Shown here: positions 38,419-47,146 of the stretch, one piece after another | How positions within the stretch are numbered: position 1 is the first letter of the stretch | Layout of the letters: every line of letters begins with the position of its first letter | Assembly: GCF_013033355.1 (NCBI RefSeq) | Contig: NZ_WQDY01000003.1 | Location: 248,001 to 312,000, forward strand | Length of the DNA: 64,000 nt | From: Ruegeria lacuscaerulensis | Lineage (GTDB): Bacteria; Pseudomonadota; Alphaproteobacteria; Rhodobacterales; Rhodobacteraceae | Direction of reading: 5' to 3' | The notes under the pieces: model-generated | Told to the model about the DNA's origin: nothing | Seen by the model: the letters and a program-made list of their open reading frames with translations, nothing else | Database searches by the model: none | Program-made: the position numbers and the translations under genes

Positions 38419-39543
38419 ATGCGCGCCGAAACCCAGAATATCGTGGCGGAAATCGAAAAGTCGCTGGAGCTGCTGGCGCAGCGTATGGACTATGAAACCG
38501 CACCTCATCGTCTTGAGGAATTCAACGCGCGTGTTGAAGACCCCAACCTGTGGGACAACCCCGAGAACGCACAGAAGCTGATGCGCGAGCGGCAGATGCT
38601 GGTCGATGCCATCGAAACCTATGAAACCATCAAGACCGATCTCAGCGACAATATTGAGCTGATCGAGTTGGGCGAAATGGAAGAAGATGACGAGGTCGTC
38701 GCCGACGCCGAGGGGGCGATCAAGGCGCTTGGCGAAAAAGCCGCCAAGAAAGAGCTTGAGGCGCTGCTGGACGGCGAGGCCGACAGCAACGACACGTTCC
38801 TCGAAATCAACTCGGGCGCGGGGGGGACGGAAAGCTGCGACTGGGCCTCGATGCTGGCGCGGATGTATGTCCGCTGGGCCGAGAAAAAGGGCTATACGGT
38901 TGAACTGCAGTCCGAGACCGCAGGTGAAGAGGCCGGGATCAAATCGGCGGCCTACAAGATTTCCGGTCACAATGCGTATGGCTGGTTGAAGTCGGAAAGC
39001 GGTGTGCACCGTTTGGTGCGAATTTCGCCCTACGACTCGGCGGCCAAGCGGCATACATCGTTCAGTTCGGTCTGGGTCTATCCCGTGGTTGATGACAATA
39101 TCGAGATTGAGGTGAATCCGGCGGATATTCGGATTGATACCTATCGGTCGTCAGGTGCGGGTGGTCAGCACGTGAACACCACGGACTCGGCGGTGCGGAT
39201 CACGCACATTCCCACCGGTATCGTTGTGACCAGTTCCGAAAAGTCGCAGCACCAGAACCGCGATATCGCCATGAAAGCGCTGAAGTCGCGCCTGTACCAG
39301 CAAGAGCTGGACCGCCGGAACGCCGATATCAACGCCGCTCATGAAGCCAAAGGTGATGCGGGCTGGGGTAACCAGATCCGGTCTTACGTGTTGCAGCCTT
39401 ACCAGATGGTAAAGGACCTGCGGACCAACCATGAAACCTCGGACACAAAGGGTGTGTTGGATGGGGATCTGGATGGGTTCATGGCGGCAACTTTGGCGCT
39501 GGATGTGGCTGGAAAGTCCCGGTCCGAGGCGCAGGGCGACTAA
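38419..39543 (+). CDS. prfB: Peptide chain release factor 2
   Basis: RF2 recognises UGA and UAA stop codons and triggers peptide release. The 374-residue protein has the catalytic GGQ in [20 protein letters not shown]. The stop-codon tripeptide that is Ser-Pro-Phe in E. coli reads Ser-Pro-Tyr here ([13 protein letters not shown]). The frame is continuous through the N-terminus ([20 protein letters not shown]), so the programmed +1 frameshift that autoregulates E. coli prfB is absent. The ATG at 38419 follows GGGACG; a start 48 bp upstream lacks conserved residues. Confidence 0.95.
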   Translation: MRAETQNIVAEIEKSLELLAQRMDYETAPHRLEEFNARVEDPNLWDNPENAQKLMRERQMLVDAIETYETIKTDLSDNIELIELGEMEEDDEVVADAEGAIKALGEKAAKKELEALLDGEADSNDTFLEINSGAGGTESCDWASMLARMYVRWAEKKGYTVELQSETAGEEAGIKSAAYKISGHNAYGWLKSESGVHRLVRISPYDSAAKRHTSFSSVWVYPVVDDNIEIEVNPADIRIDTYRSSGAGGQHVNTTDSAVRITHIPTGIVVTSSEKSQHQNRDIAMKALKSRLYQQELDRRNADINAAHEAKGDAGWGNQIRSYVLQPYQMVKDLRTNHETSDTKGVLDGDLDGFMAATLALDVAGKSRSEAQGD

Positions 39544-39550
39544 GCCGGGC

Positions 39551-39612
39551 AGGGGGCTCTGCCCCCGCCGCGCGATGCGCGACTCCCCCGAGATATTTTT
39601 GGCCAGATGAAG
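39551..39612. repeat. Dispersed intergenic palindromic repeat, copy B
   Basis: Same element as at 24781: a GC-rich hairpin (AGGGGGCTCTGCCCCC), a second GC hairpin (GCGCGATGCGCG), then CCCCCGAGATATTTTTGGCC and AGATGAAG. Only the left half of the long inverted repeat of copy A is present. It lies just after prfB and may terminate it. Confidence 0.78.
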
Positions 39613-39727
39613 TCGATCCCCGTGTAGTTGCTGCTGGAAAAGATACATCTAAACAGTGGGTTTAAATGGGGATAAGCCCCGGATAGGCTGATCGAGTCAG
39701 TGTGACCTGTCAGCCGAAGAGATCCGA

Positions 39728-41125
39728 ATGAACCTAAGCCAGATTACCGCAACCGCGTTGGTGACCGAATTGTCCGAGGGGCGGGTCTCTGCGTCTGAAG
39801 TGATGCGTGCCACGTTGGACCGCATAGCAGCGGTGAATGGCGATTTAAACGCCATAGTTGGATTGCGGGACCAGGGCGATCTGCTGGCAGAGGCGGCTGA
39901 GCTGGACAAAGGGGCGAAGCGGGGTCCTCTGCATGGGGTTCCGATCGCGGTCAAAGACTTGGTCAATGTGGCCGGGGTTGTGTCGACCCAAGGGTCGCCG
40001 TTGTTTCGTGATCATATCCCTCAGAAGGATGACATGATCGCTGCCCGGATGCGGGCGGCCGGAGCGATTTTGATCGGAAAGACCAACACGCCCGAATTCG
40101 GATTGGGGTCACACACGTTCAACCCCGTTTATGGCGCCACGCGCAACCCGTATGATTCATCACGAACTTGCGGTGGATCTTCTGGTGGCGCGGCGGTTGC
40201 TTTGGCGTCCGGTATGGTGGCGCTGGCGGATGGCTCGGACATGATGGGTAGTTTGCGAAATCCCGCCGCGTGGAACAATGTCTACGGGTTTAGACCAAGC
40301 TTGGGGAGGGTTCCGTCCGAACCAGTCGGAGACGCGTTTCTGCATCAGCTTTCGACCCTCGGCCCGATGGCGCGTTGCCCCGAAGATTTGGGCCTGCTTT
40401 TGGATGTAATATCCGAGCGTGACGCGCGACAGCCCTACAGTGTGAAACCTGAGCCCGTTGGGCCAGTTCAGGCACAAGACCTGACAGGGGTTCGTATTGG
40501 TTGGCTTGGCGATTGGGGCGGAGCCTATCCGTTCGAAGACGGGATAGCGGACCTTTGTCGGGATGCAGTGTCCGTTCTTGCCGGGTTGGGGGCACAGGTC
40601 GATGAAGTCGTGCCTGATTTCGAAGCCGAGCGTCTGTGGGAAAGCTGGACGGTGCTTAGATCATGGAGCATAGCCGCCAGCCTTGCCCCTCTGACCGAGC
40701 ATAGATCAATGTTGAAAGACACGGCGCAATGGGAACTGGATCGGGGGCTTGCCTTGACCGCAATGCAGGTTCACCGCGCCAGTGAGATGCGTTCAGAATG
40801 GTTCCGGCACGCTCTTGGAATGTTCAACACCTATGACGCGCTGATCCTGCCATCCGCGCAAGTCTGGCCTTTCGAGATCGAAACGCCGTATCCGACTGAG
40901 ATCGCTGGCACCAAAATGGATACTTACCACCGTTGGATGGAGGTTGTTCTGCCAGTGAGCCTGATTGGCTTGCCGTGCCTGTCAGTGCCGGCGGGGTTTG
41001 GCCCAGCAGGCGTGCCGATGGGGATGCAGATTTTCGGTCCGCGCGGCAAGGACGCAAAGCTTTTGTCAATCGGGGCTGCCTATCATGCGGCGACTGAGTG
41101 GCCACAAAAAAGACCCGCCAGCTAA
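39728..41125 (+). CDS. Amidase (amidase signature family)
   Basis: A 465-residue amidase-signature hydrolase. The Lys-cisSer-Ser triad is visible with family spacing: Lys76 in [11 protein letters not shown], Ser151 in [10 protein letters not shown], and nucleophile Ser175 in [14 protein letters not shown]. The usual GG before the nucleophile reads MG here, seen in some amidases of this branch. The substrate cannot be assigned; the closeness to glutamyl-tRNA amidotransferase GatA is superficial since no gatB or gatC lies nearby. DUF2189 follows on the same strand. Confidence 0.92.
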   Translation: MNLSQITATALVTELSEGRVSASEVMRATLDRIAAVNGDLNAIVGLRDQGDLLAEAAELDKGAKRGPLHGVPIAVKDLVNVAGVVSTQGSPLFRDHIPQKDDMIAARMRAAGAILIGKTNTPEFGLGSHTFNPVYGATRNPYDSSRTCGGSSGGAAVALASGMVALADGSDMMGSLRNPAAWNNVYGFRPSLGRVPSEPVGDAFLHQLSTLGPMARCPEDLGLLLDVISERDARQPYSVKPEPVGPVQAQDLTGVRIGWLGDWGGAYPFEDGIADLCRDAVSVLAGLGAQVDEVVPDFEAERLWESWTVLRSWSIAASLAPLTEHRSMLKDTAQWELDRGLALTAMQVHRASEMRSEWFRHALGMFNTYDALILPSAQVWPFEIETPYPTEIAGTKMDTYHRWMEVVLPVSLIGLPCLSVPAGFGPAGVPMGMQIFGPRGKDAKLLSIGAAYHAATEWPQKRPAS

Positions 41126-41153
41126 TAAGCGACACAGGGAGGAGGGAGACAGA

Positions 41154-41942
41154 ATGGAGAAGCCTTTCGGAGTTCCGAAAATGGGGCCGGTTACGACAGA
41201 CATGTTGCGTGAAGCCTTGAGCCGGGCTTGGGCGGATTTTCGACGTGCGCCGGTCTTTGGCCTTGTTTTCGCAGGCTTCTACGTCCTCGCGGGCTGGGCA
41301 ATGGCGTGGGTCACGGTACAAACTCAGACCTCGTATTGGCTGGTACTGGCCGCGATCGGATTCCCACTATTGGGGCCCTTTGCGGCAGTTGGGCTGTATG
41401 AAGTCTCTCATCGGTTGGAGTTGGGGGAGCCACTTGATTATGCTTCTATTTTCGGCGTTGTGGCGCAACAGGGTCGACGTCAGCTGCCCTCAATTTGTGC
41501 GATCATCGTGGTCATGTTCCTGTTCTGGTTCTTCCTTGGTCACATGATTTTTGCGTTGTTCATGGGACTGTCGACCATGACCAACGTTTCCACCTCTCTT
41601 GAGGTTTTTCTGACTGTAAATGGCCTGACGATGCTGGCGGTCGGAACTTTGGTCGGAGCGGTTTTTGCCACCCTTCTTTACATGATCACTGTACTATCCA
41701 TCCCAATGTTGCTGGATCGGGAATTGGATTTCGTGACAGCGATGATCGCCAGCTACAGCTATGTTAGTGCGAACCTGACGGTGATGCTGGGTTGGGGCGT
41801 GTTTGTCGCCGTGCTGACGTTTCTTGCCATGATCCCATGGTTTCTTGGACTGCTGATCATCTTGCCGCTGCTTGGACATGCGAGCTGGCACTTGTATCGG
41901 CAGATCACACAAGCTGAATCCGCTGCTGCAGAGCCAGGTTAA
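41154..41942 (+). CDS. DUF2189 integral membrane protein
   Basis: A 262-residue polytopic protein with about six membrane helices, beginning [35 protein letters not shown], typical of DUF2189. Motifs such as [18 protein letters not shown] and [18 protein letters not shown] are conserved in the family. Function unknown. The start at 41154 has a strong GGAGGGAGA; the longer frame to 40965 runs back into the amidase and is rejected. It is convergent with the XRE regulator. Confidence 0.9.
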   Translation: MEKPFGVPKMGPVTTDMLREALSRAWADFRRAPVFGLVFAGFYVLAGWAMAWVTVQTQTSYWLVLAAIGFPLLGPFAAVGLYEVSHRLELGEPLDYASIFGVVAQQGRRQLPSICAIIVVMFLFWFFLGHMIFALFMGLSTMTNVSTSLEVFLTVNGLTMLAVGTLVGAVFATLLYMITVLSIPMLLDRELDFVTAMIASYSYVSANLTVMLGWGVFVAVLTFLAMIPWFLGLLIILPLLGHASWHLYRQITQAESAAAEPG

Positions 41943-41954
41943 CCCACGTTTATT

Positions 41955-42701
41955 CTAAGCGTTCAAGGCCATGGTATGCGCACGTCGGGCGGTGCGGGCC
42001 GCGCTTATGGCTGCGGCTGGTTGTGTACCAAGGTAACGCAAATTCAAGCGACGCATGGTTGTCTCGTTGGCCGTGGTTTTGGACAAGCAAATCGCAACAC
42101 CTCGCCAGGTGTCCGGTTGATCTCCTCCACAGCGAGTCATCAGGTAAATTTTGCTGTTTTGCGCCGTACGGTTCGACATCAATATGTAGACTTGGCTTCC
42201 TGCGCAGGCGGCGATGCCCTGAACTTCGCGCAACTCAGGCGAGGTCGCCTCGCTGGCCGTCGGCGGTTCGTAGCTGCGGATCATGGTGCATTGCGGCAGG
42301 CGCCGCGCATGGATCACGCGGTACCGTGTCGCCTGCGCCCCGTCCAGAGCGGTTTCCGAGACATAATAAAAACCGGCGGGCAGAAGGTCCTCGGTCAGAG
42401 TGCCGGGCCCGGAACCCAGAAATTCTGTCAGAGCCGTTGCAGCAGGATGAGGCGCCGGCAGATCGATTTCGTTAAGGGGTCGTAGAAGAATACGTGCGTC
42501 CACGTCGAAAAAACAGCAAATACGATTAAGCACGTCGGGCCGTGGAAAGCTCTCTCCGCCAAGGTACCGGTTGAACTGAGTGCGGTTGATCCCAAGCTGA
42601 CGGCACAGTTCAGAAATCGAGGGGTAGTCCGATGCCAGCAGTCGAAGATTATCACCGAACATCTTGCGCAGCTCAGCCGGGCTGCGGGTTTCGTTGGTCA
42701 T
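41955..42701 (-). CDS. XRE-family transcriptional regulator
   Basis: A 248-residue regulator with an N-terminal helix-turn-helix (about residues 9-65: LRKMFGDNLRLLASDYPSIS, then ELCRQLGINRTQFNRYLGGE and PRPDVLNRICCFFDVDARIL). The remaining ~170 residues are a ligand- or partner-binding region without a domain I recognise. A GTG 12 codons upstream (42737) is an alternative start. No target is evident; it is convergent with DUF2189 and precedes 290 bp of gene-free DNA in which I see only short, unconvincing frames. Confidence 0.82.
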   Translation of the reverse strand: MTNETRSPAELRKMFGDNLRLLASDYPSISELCRQLGINRTQFNRYLGGESFPRPDVLNRICCFFDVDARILLRPLNEIDLPAPHPAATALTEFLGSGPGTLTEDLLPAGFYYVSETALDGAQATRYRVIHARRLPQCTMIRSYEPPTASEATSPELREVQGIAACAGSQVYILMSNRTAQNSKIYLMTRCGGDQPDTWRGVAICLSKTTANETTMRRLNLRYLGTQPAAAISAARTARRAHTMALNA

Positions 42702-42991
42702 TTCTGTCCCGGTCTTATTATGTGTTGCCGTGTTCACCCTGTTTGTCCGAGCAATATACCGGACAATCGCGCTTCAATCGTACTGAGGACCCTGACCAGC
42801 GCATCCCAACGCCACGTCACAAGACGAGGCTAACGTCCTGATGCGTAAAAGCAATAGTCTTTTAAGTATATTGTATGGAATTTTTGGTGTTTTGGCACGT
42901 TTTGGGCAACACATTGCTAAAACGCGTGTGGCCGCCATCAAACCCGAGTTGTCCCGTCCGCTACGTACGCGCAGTGGACGGGACAGAATAT

Positions 42992-43552
42992 TCAGTCGCC
43001 GCGCAGCAGTGCGGCGACACCTGTGCGGGCGATCTCGATCAAACCCAACGGGCGCATCAGGTCGGCAAAGGCGTCGATCTTGTCCGGCGCACCGGTGATC
43101 TCAAAGATGAATGAATTCAAGGTGCTGTCGACCACATTGGCACGGAAAATATCTGCCAGACGCAGCGCCTCAACCCGTTTGTCGCCTTCGCCAACGACCT
43201 TGATGATCGCCAGTTCCCGCTCGACCGAGGGGCCCTCGACCGTCAGGTCATGCACCTCATGCACGGGCACGATGCGGCCCAGCTGCGCCTTGATCTGCTC
43301 GATCACCTGTGGGGTTCCGGTGGTGACGATGGTGATGCGGCTCAGGTGGCCGGTGTGATCGACCTCGGCCACGGTCAGGCTTTCGATGTTGTAACCACGG
43401 CCCGAAAACAGGCCGATCACGCGGGCCAGAACGCCGGGTTCGTTTTCGACCAGAACCGCAATCGTGTGGCGCTCCTGCACGTCCGAAAAGGTCGGCCGTA
43501 GGTTATAGGCCGAATGGCGGGTGGAGCCTTTTTTGATATGTAGGGCAGACAT
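42992..43552 (-). CDS. ilvH: Acetolactate synthase small (regulatory) subunit
   Basis: The regulatory subunit that gives valine feedback control to acetohydroxyacid synthase. The 186-residue protein has an N-terminal ACT domain (about 22-95: HTIAVLVENEPGVLARVIGL, FSGRGYNIESLTVAEVD) and the C-terminal half (about 100-175) typical of IlvH. It follows ilvI after 67 bp that hold a perfect palindrome. The operon is probably controlled by the attenuator upstream of ilvI. Confidence 0.96.
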   Translation of the reverse strand: MSALHIKKGSTRHSAYNLRPTFSDVQERHTIAVLVENEPGVLARVIGLFSGRGYNIESLTVAEVDHTGHLSRITIVTTGTPQVIEQIKAQLGRIVPVHEVHDLTVEGPSVERELAIIKVVGEGDKRVEALRLADIFRANVVDSTLNSFIFEITGAPDKIDAFADLMRPLGLIEIARTGVAALLRGD

Positions 43553-43599
43553 TTACGTCCCTTTCATCATCCTGCGAAAGCCGGGCACCGGAGCGCCCG

Positions 43600-43620
43600 A
43601 CAAAATTCGACGAATTTTGT
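43600..43620. repeat. Perfect palindrome between ilvI and ilvH
   Basis: 10-bp arms ACAAAATTCG and CGAATTTTGT around a single central A. It begins at the ilvI stop codon. Possible roles are mRNA processing, a protein-binding site, or a copy of a small dispersed repeat; no other copy was noticed in the window. Confidence 0.7.
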
Positions 43621-45371
43621 TAAACCAGAACCGAACCTTTGGAGTCGATCACGCCCTGCGTCTCGGCCTCGCCCAGCAGCATCTCGTTATGGGCCTTGCC
43701 CGACGGGATCATGGGGAAGCAGTTTTCGTGCTTTTCAACCAGACAGTCAAAGATGACAGGGCCGTCATAGTTAATCATTTCCATGATCGCGTCATCCAGA
43801 TCGGCGGGGTCGGAACACAGGATGCCCTTGGCCCCGAAGGCCTCGGCGAGTTTGACGAAATCGGGCAGGGCCTCGGACCACGAATGCGAATACCGCTCAC
43901 CATGCAGCAGTTCCTGCCACTGGCGCACCATGCCCAGACGTTCGTTGTTCAGGATGAACTGTTTCACCGGCAGGCGGTACTGAACGGCGGTGCCCATTTC
44001 CTGCATGTTCATCAGCCATGAGGCTTCACCCGCGACATTGATTACCAGCGCGTCGGGATGCGCCATCTGCACACCGATCGAGGCCGGGGTGCCATAGCCC
44101 ATCGTGCCCAGACCGCCCGATGTCATCCAGCGGTTGGGGTCTTCGAAACCGAGGTACTGCGCGGCCCACATCTGGTGCTGGCCGACCTCGGTCGTGATAT
44201 AGCGGTCGTGGTTTTTAGTCAGCTCTTCAAGACGTTGCAGGGCGTATTGCGGTTTGATCGTCTTTTCGCTGTTGGTGTAGGCCAGACAATTGACCTTGCG
44301 CCAGTCGCTGATCTGTTCCTGCCACTTGGCAACCGCAGCCGCATCCGTCTTGCGCCCACGCGCTTTCCAGACCTTGAGGATATCCTCCAGCACATGGGCC
44401 ACGTCCCCAACAATCGGGATATCCACACGGATCACCTTGTTGATGGACGAGGGATCAATGTCGATATGCGCCTTTTTCGAATTCGGCGAGAACGCATCAA
44501 TCCGCCCGGTGATCCGGTCGTCAAACCGCGCGCCGATGTTGATCATCAGGTCACAGTCATGCATCGCCAGATTGGCCTCATACAGGCCGTGCATACCCAG
44601 CATACCCAACCAATTCTTGCCCGAGGCTGGATAAGAGCCCAGGCCCATCAAGGTCGACGTGATGGGAAAGCCGGTCGCATCCACAAGCTCGCGCAGCAAT
44701 TGGCTGGCGGCAGGGCCCGAGTTGATCACGCCGCCGCCGGTATAGAAGACGGGCTTTTTGGCTGTTTCAATCGCCGCGACCAGCTCGGTGATCTCTTCCA
44801 GATCGCCTTTTAGAACCGGTTGGTAATGCGAGGTCGAGGGTTTCGGCCCGGAATACTCACCTGAGGCGAACTGCACGTCTTTCGGGATGTCGATCAGCAC
44901 CGGACCGGGGCGACCGGAGGTGGCGACGTGGAACGCCTCGTGCATCGTCTCGGCCAGCGAATCCGTGTCCTTCACCAGCCAGTTATGCTTGGTGCAGGGG
45001 CGGGTGATGCCAACGGTGTCAGCCTCTTGGAACGCGTCCGAACCGATCATGAAGGTCGGCACCTGACCGGTCAAAACGACGATCGGGATCGAATCCAGCA
45101 GTGCGTCGGTCAGGCCGGTCACCGCGTTGGTGGCACCGGGGCCTGAGGTCACAAGCGCAACGCCGGGCTTGCCGGTCGACCGCGCATAGCCTTCGGCGGC
45201 GTGCACGGCCCCCTGTTCGTGACGCACCAGAATGTGGCGAATGTCGTTTTGCAGAAAAATCTCATCATAGATTGGTAGCACGGCGCCGCCGGGGTATCCG
45301 AATACCGTGTCCACGCCCTGATCCTTGAGGGCCTGAACCACCATCTTTGCGCCGGTCATCTCACGTGTCAT
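43620..45371 (-). CDS. ilvI: Acetolactate synthase large (catalytic) subunit
   Basis: Catalyses the first common step of valine, leucine and isoleucine synthesis using thiamine diphosphate, FAD and Mg2+. The 583-residue protein has the N-terminal PYR domain with the catalytic Glu in VRHEQGAVHAAEGYARS, the central FAD-linked domain (LGMLGMHGLYEANLAMHDCD), and the C-terminal PP domain (MTSGGLGTMGYGTPASIGVQ; the GDGS-type metal motif reads NVAGEASWLMNMQEMGTA). The ATG at 45371 follows GGAGCAAAGCAG; the frame continues to 45413 without support. The gene lies behind a leader peptide and terminator typical of attenuation. Either ilvI or ilvB could be the symbol used. Confidence 0.95.
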   Translation of the reverse strand: MTREMTGAKMVVQALKDQGVDTVFGYPGGAVLPIYDEIFLQNDIRHILVRHEQGAVHAAEGYARSTGKPGVALVTSGPGATNAVTGLTDALLDSIPIVVLTGQVPTFMIGSDAFQEADTVGITRPCTKHNWLVKDTDSLAETMHEAFHVATSGRPGPVLIDIPKDVQFASGEYSGPKPSTSHYQPVLKGDLEEITELVAAIETAKKPVFYTGGGVINSGPAASQLLRELVDATGFPITSTLMGLGSYPASGKNWLGMLGMHGLYEANLAMHDCDLMINIGARFDDRITGRIDAFSPNSKKAHIDIDPSSINKVIRVDIPIVGDVAHVLEDILKVWKARGRKTDAAAVAKWQEQISDWRKVNCLAYTNSEKTIKPQYALQRLEELTKNHDRYITTEVGQHQMWAAQYLGFEDPNRWMTSGGLGTMGYGTPASIGVQMAHPDALVINVAGEASWLMNMQEMGTAVQYRLPVKQFILNNERLGMVRQWQELLHGERYSHSWSEALPDFVKLAEAFGAKGILCSDPADLDDAIMEMINYDGPVIFDCLVEKHENCFPMIPSGKAHNEMLLGEAETQGVIDSKGSVLV

Positions 45372-45411
45372 CTGCTTTGCTCCGTTCGCGACATGTGTCT
45401 TGCGTGTTGCC

Positions 45412-45440
45412 AAAAAAAAGCCCCCGAGATTTTCGGAGGC
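45412..45440 (-). terminator. Attenuator terminator of the ilvIH leader
   Basis: On the minus strand, 5' arm GCCTCCGA (45440-45433), a 5-nt loop, and 3' arm TCGGGGGC (45427-45420) form an 8-bp stem (one G-U pair), followed by eight T residues (45419-45412). It lies 26 bp downstream of the leader-peptide stop and 41 bp before ilvI. Confidence 0.93.
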
Positions 45441-45481
45441 GCATGGGTTGGATTATGGTTTACCGTCACCGGCCCATGCGC
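45439..45481 (-). promoter_or_regulatory. Alternative hairpin of the ilvIH attenuator
   Basis: Perfect 9-bp inverted repeat: GCGCATGGG (in the last leader codons, 45481-45473 on the minus strand) pairs with CCCATGCGC (45447-45439). The downstream arm shares two bases with the terminator stem. The upstream arm lies in the leader coding region, so a ribosome near the leader end would block it. It is probably the pause or competing hairpin. Confidence 0.75.
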
Positions 45482-45513
45482 GTTTTTCCTACGATTACTA
45501 CTAGCGCTTTCAT
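45466..45513 (-). CDS. ilvIH leader peptide (15 aa)
   Basis: A short frame reading MKALVVIVGKTRMGR and then TGA, with AAGGAG about 10 bp upstream. Codons 4-8 are CTA GTA GTA ATC GTA: Leu, Val, Val, Ile, Val, the products of the pathway. Such a run is the hallmark of ribosome-mediated attenuation, in which stalling for lack of charged tRNA alters leader folding. It lies upstream of a paired hairpin and a terminator in the expected order. Too short to be found by length-based gene callers; the codon content and context make it convincing. Confidence 0.9.
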   Translation of the reverse strand: MKALVVIVGKTRMGR

Positions 45514-45542
45514 CGCCAGAGGCTCCTTTTTTGCGTGCAGGG

Positions 45543-45571
45543 ACATTATGGGCGGCGCGACGGGGCGTCAA
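45543..45571 (-). promoter_or_regulatory. Probable ilvIH promoter
   Basis: On the minus strand, TTGACG (-35, 45571-45566) and TAATGT (-10, 45548-45543) are separated by 17 bp. The start point would lie near 45536, about 20 nt before the leader-peptide ATG, giving a leader RNA of roughly 165 nt. Confidence 0.62.
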
Positions 45572-45795
45572 CAGGCAATTGCACCAATTTTCTATCCCAG
45601 GCAGTGAATTTTGCGACATTTTATTGCGCAGATTGCCGCATGTCTGGAATTTTTGCGAAATAGGGGTGCTGATTCCCTGCATTCGCCTGTTTCGCTTGTG
45701 CTCAAAAGCGTCACGACGATGTCCGAAACGAGCATGATTGCGGCTCAAAGCTGAGGCAACCTGACCCAGACCTTTGCTGGCAACGGAGGCAGACC

Positions 45796-46641
45796 ATGCT
45801 GCATGATCTGATTGATCTGGGACGGTATCCGATAGATTGTCCGGACTCGCGGGCATATGAGCAGTTAATCAACGATCTGCGAAAAGAACTGGATCAGGAT
45901 GGCTGCGCCGTCATGCCGGGGTTCGTTCATGCCGAAGGTGTCGCGTCGCTGTTGCAAGAGGCTGAGCTTGTCGCAGGTCACGCCCATCGCTCGTTCAACC
46001 GGACGAACGCCTATTTCACGCAGGACGATCCTACGCTGGAAAGATCCCACCCGGTGCGGCAGTTTTATGATCGTTCGAACGCGTTTGTGCCTGCGGATAA
46101 TTTCCCGAATTCCGGGCCGTTGAGGCGTATATATGAGTCTGAACCTTTTTTGCCTTTTATCCGGGCGGCGCTGAACGAACCGGAAGACAAGTTCTTTCGC
46201 TACGATGACCCGTTGGCGGATGTGATCATCAACGTTGTGGAGGAGGGGCAGGGTTTTCCATGGCATTTCGACACCAACAACTACACGGTCACACTGGCCA
46301 TTCAAAATGGTGAGGCAGGCGGTGCGTTCGAATACGTCCCGAACCTTCGAACAGCAGAGGACGAGCAGTTTGAATCGGTCGCTTCGATTCTTGACGGTAG
46401 CAGGGCAAGGGTCCGTGAATTGGAACTGCTTCCTGGCGATCTGCAGATATTCCGTGGGCGGTACGCGTTGCACCGGGTGGCCCCTGTGAAAGGGCCGCGC
46501 AGCCGTTACGTCGGCATTTTCTCATTCGCCAAAGCCGAAGGGATGTGTGGCAGCGTTGAGCGAACCAAACAGCTTTATGGTCGGGTGCTACAACATCACC
46601 ATGATCGGGAGGGGCTGAGAAACGATCCATTGCTGGATTGA
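45796..46641 (+). CDS. 2-oxoglutarate/Fe(II)-dependent oxygenase, BesD/HalD-related
   Basis: A 281-residue non-haem iron oxygenase. The facial triad is visible: His157 and Asp159 in PWHFDTNNYTVTLAIQNGEA, and His226 in FRGRYALHRVAP, followed by likely 2-oxoglutarate-binding Arg (GPRSRYVGIFSF). The N-terminus (LIDLGRYPIDCPDSRAYEQL) and the segment GGAFEYVPNLR resemble the BesD/HalD group that includes free amino-acid halogenases. Those halogenases replace the metal-binding Asp with Gly; here the Asp is kept, so hydroxylation rather than chlorination is expected. The substrate is unknown, perhaps an amino acid or small amine. It is divergent from ilvIH. Confidence 0.82.
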   Translation: MLHDLIDLGRYPIDCPDSRAYEQLINDLRKELDQDGCAVMPGFVHAEGVASLLQEAELVAGHAHRSFNRTNAYFTQDDPTLERSHPVRQFYDRSNAFVPADNFPNSGPLRRIYESEPFLPFIRAALNEPEDKFFRYDDPLADVIINVVEEGQGFPWHFDTNNYTVTLAIQNGEAGGAFEYVPNLRTAEDEQFESVASILDGSRARVRELELLPGDLQIFRGRYALHRVAPVKGPRSRYVGIFSFAKAEGMCGSVERTKQLYGRVLQHHHDREGLRNDPLLD

Positions 46642-46687
46642 AACGTGGTGGCCTGCGCGTGAGATAGATTTGCCACCAGAGGCGCGT

Positions 46688-47071
46688 ATGCCTGAAATAT
46701 TGCAGCTCACTCCATTTGTATTGTGCTCTTCTTTGCAAAAGCAGATCGACTTCTATTGCAACCGTCTTGGGTTTGCCTGCGAGTTTCGGCAAGACAATTA
46801 TGCGTTTCTGTCGCTTGGCCCAGTGGCCATTCGTTTGCTGGAATGCCCGCCGCGCAAAGACCGACGACAGTTAGGCGATGAGCAATCGTTCTACATAGAC
46901 GTGGATGATGTTGACGCGCTGTATGAAACCCTACGCGCGGGGTTGGAGAGTTTGCCCGAGGTGCGCGTGCGGCCACCATTTGACCAACCCTATCAGCAGC
47001 GCGAGTTTCACGTCATTGATGAAGATGGAACGCTGGTCTTTTTCGGTCAGGACATCAGGCCCCGGGGCTGA
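46688..47071 (+). CDS. VOC (glyoxalase/bleomycin-resistance) family protein
   Basis: A 127-residue protein with the two beta-alpha-beta-beta-beta modules of the VOC superfamily. Conserved segments are LTPFVLCSSLQKQIDFYCNRLGF, QSFYIDVDDVDALYETL and REFHVIDEDGTLVFFGQDI. The closing Glu of metal-binding VOC enzymes appears replaced (DGTLVFF), so it may bind a ligand rather than catalyse. GAGGCG precedes the ATG. It follows the oxygenase after 46 bp and may be co-transcribed. Confidence 0.85.
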   Translation: MPEILQLTPFVLCSSLQKQIDFYCNRLGFACEFRQDNYAFLSLGPVAIRLLECPPRKDRRQLGDEQSFYIDVDDVDALYETLRAGLESLPEVRVRPPFDQPYQQREFHVIDEDGTLVFFGQDIRPRG

Positions 47072-47090
47072 GTGCTCCTGCCCGTTGTCA

Positions 47091-47144
47091 ATGCGCCTGC
47101 GGCGCATCTCCGCCGGTTGGGCCGGGCAGCGCGTGCCGCGCTGC
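47091..47144. repeat. Two tandem hairpins in a convergent gap
   Basis: ATGCGCC-TGC-GGCGCAT (47091-47107) and GCAGCGCG-TGC-CGCGCTGC (47126-47144; the second ends 3 bp before the response regulator stop). Both stems are perfect and share the loop TGC. There is no T run, so Rho-independent termination is uncertain. Confidence 0.55.
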
Positions 47145-47146
47145 GG

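Noticed and set aside
42841..43114. Short plus-strand frames in the gap before ilvH
   Set aside because: They run into ilvH antisense, have no family resemblance and no good ribosome site.
45347..45607. An 86-codon plus-strand frame across the ilvIH leader
   Set aside because: The interval is explained by the leader peptide, attenuator and promoter on the other strand.
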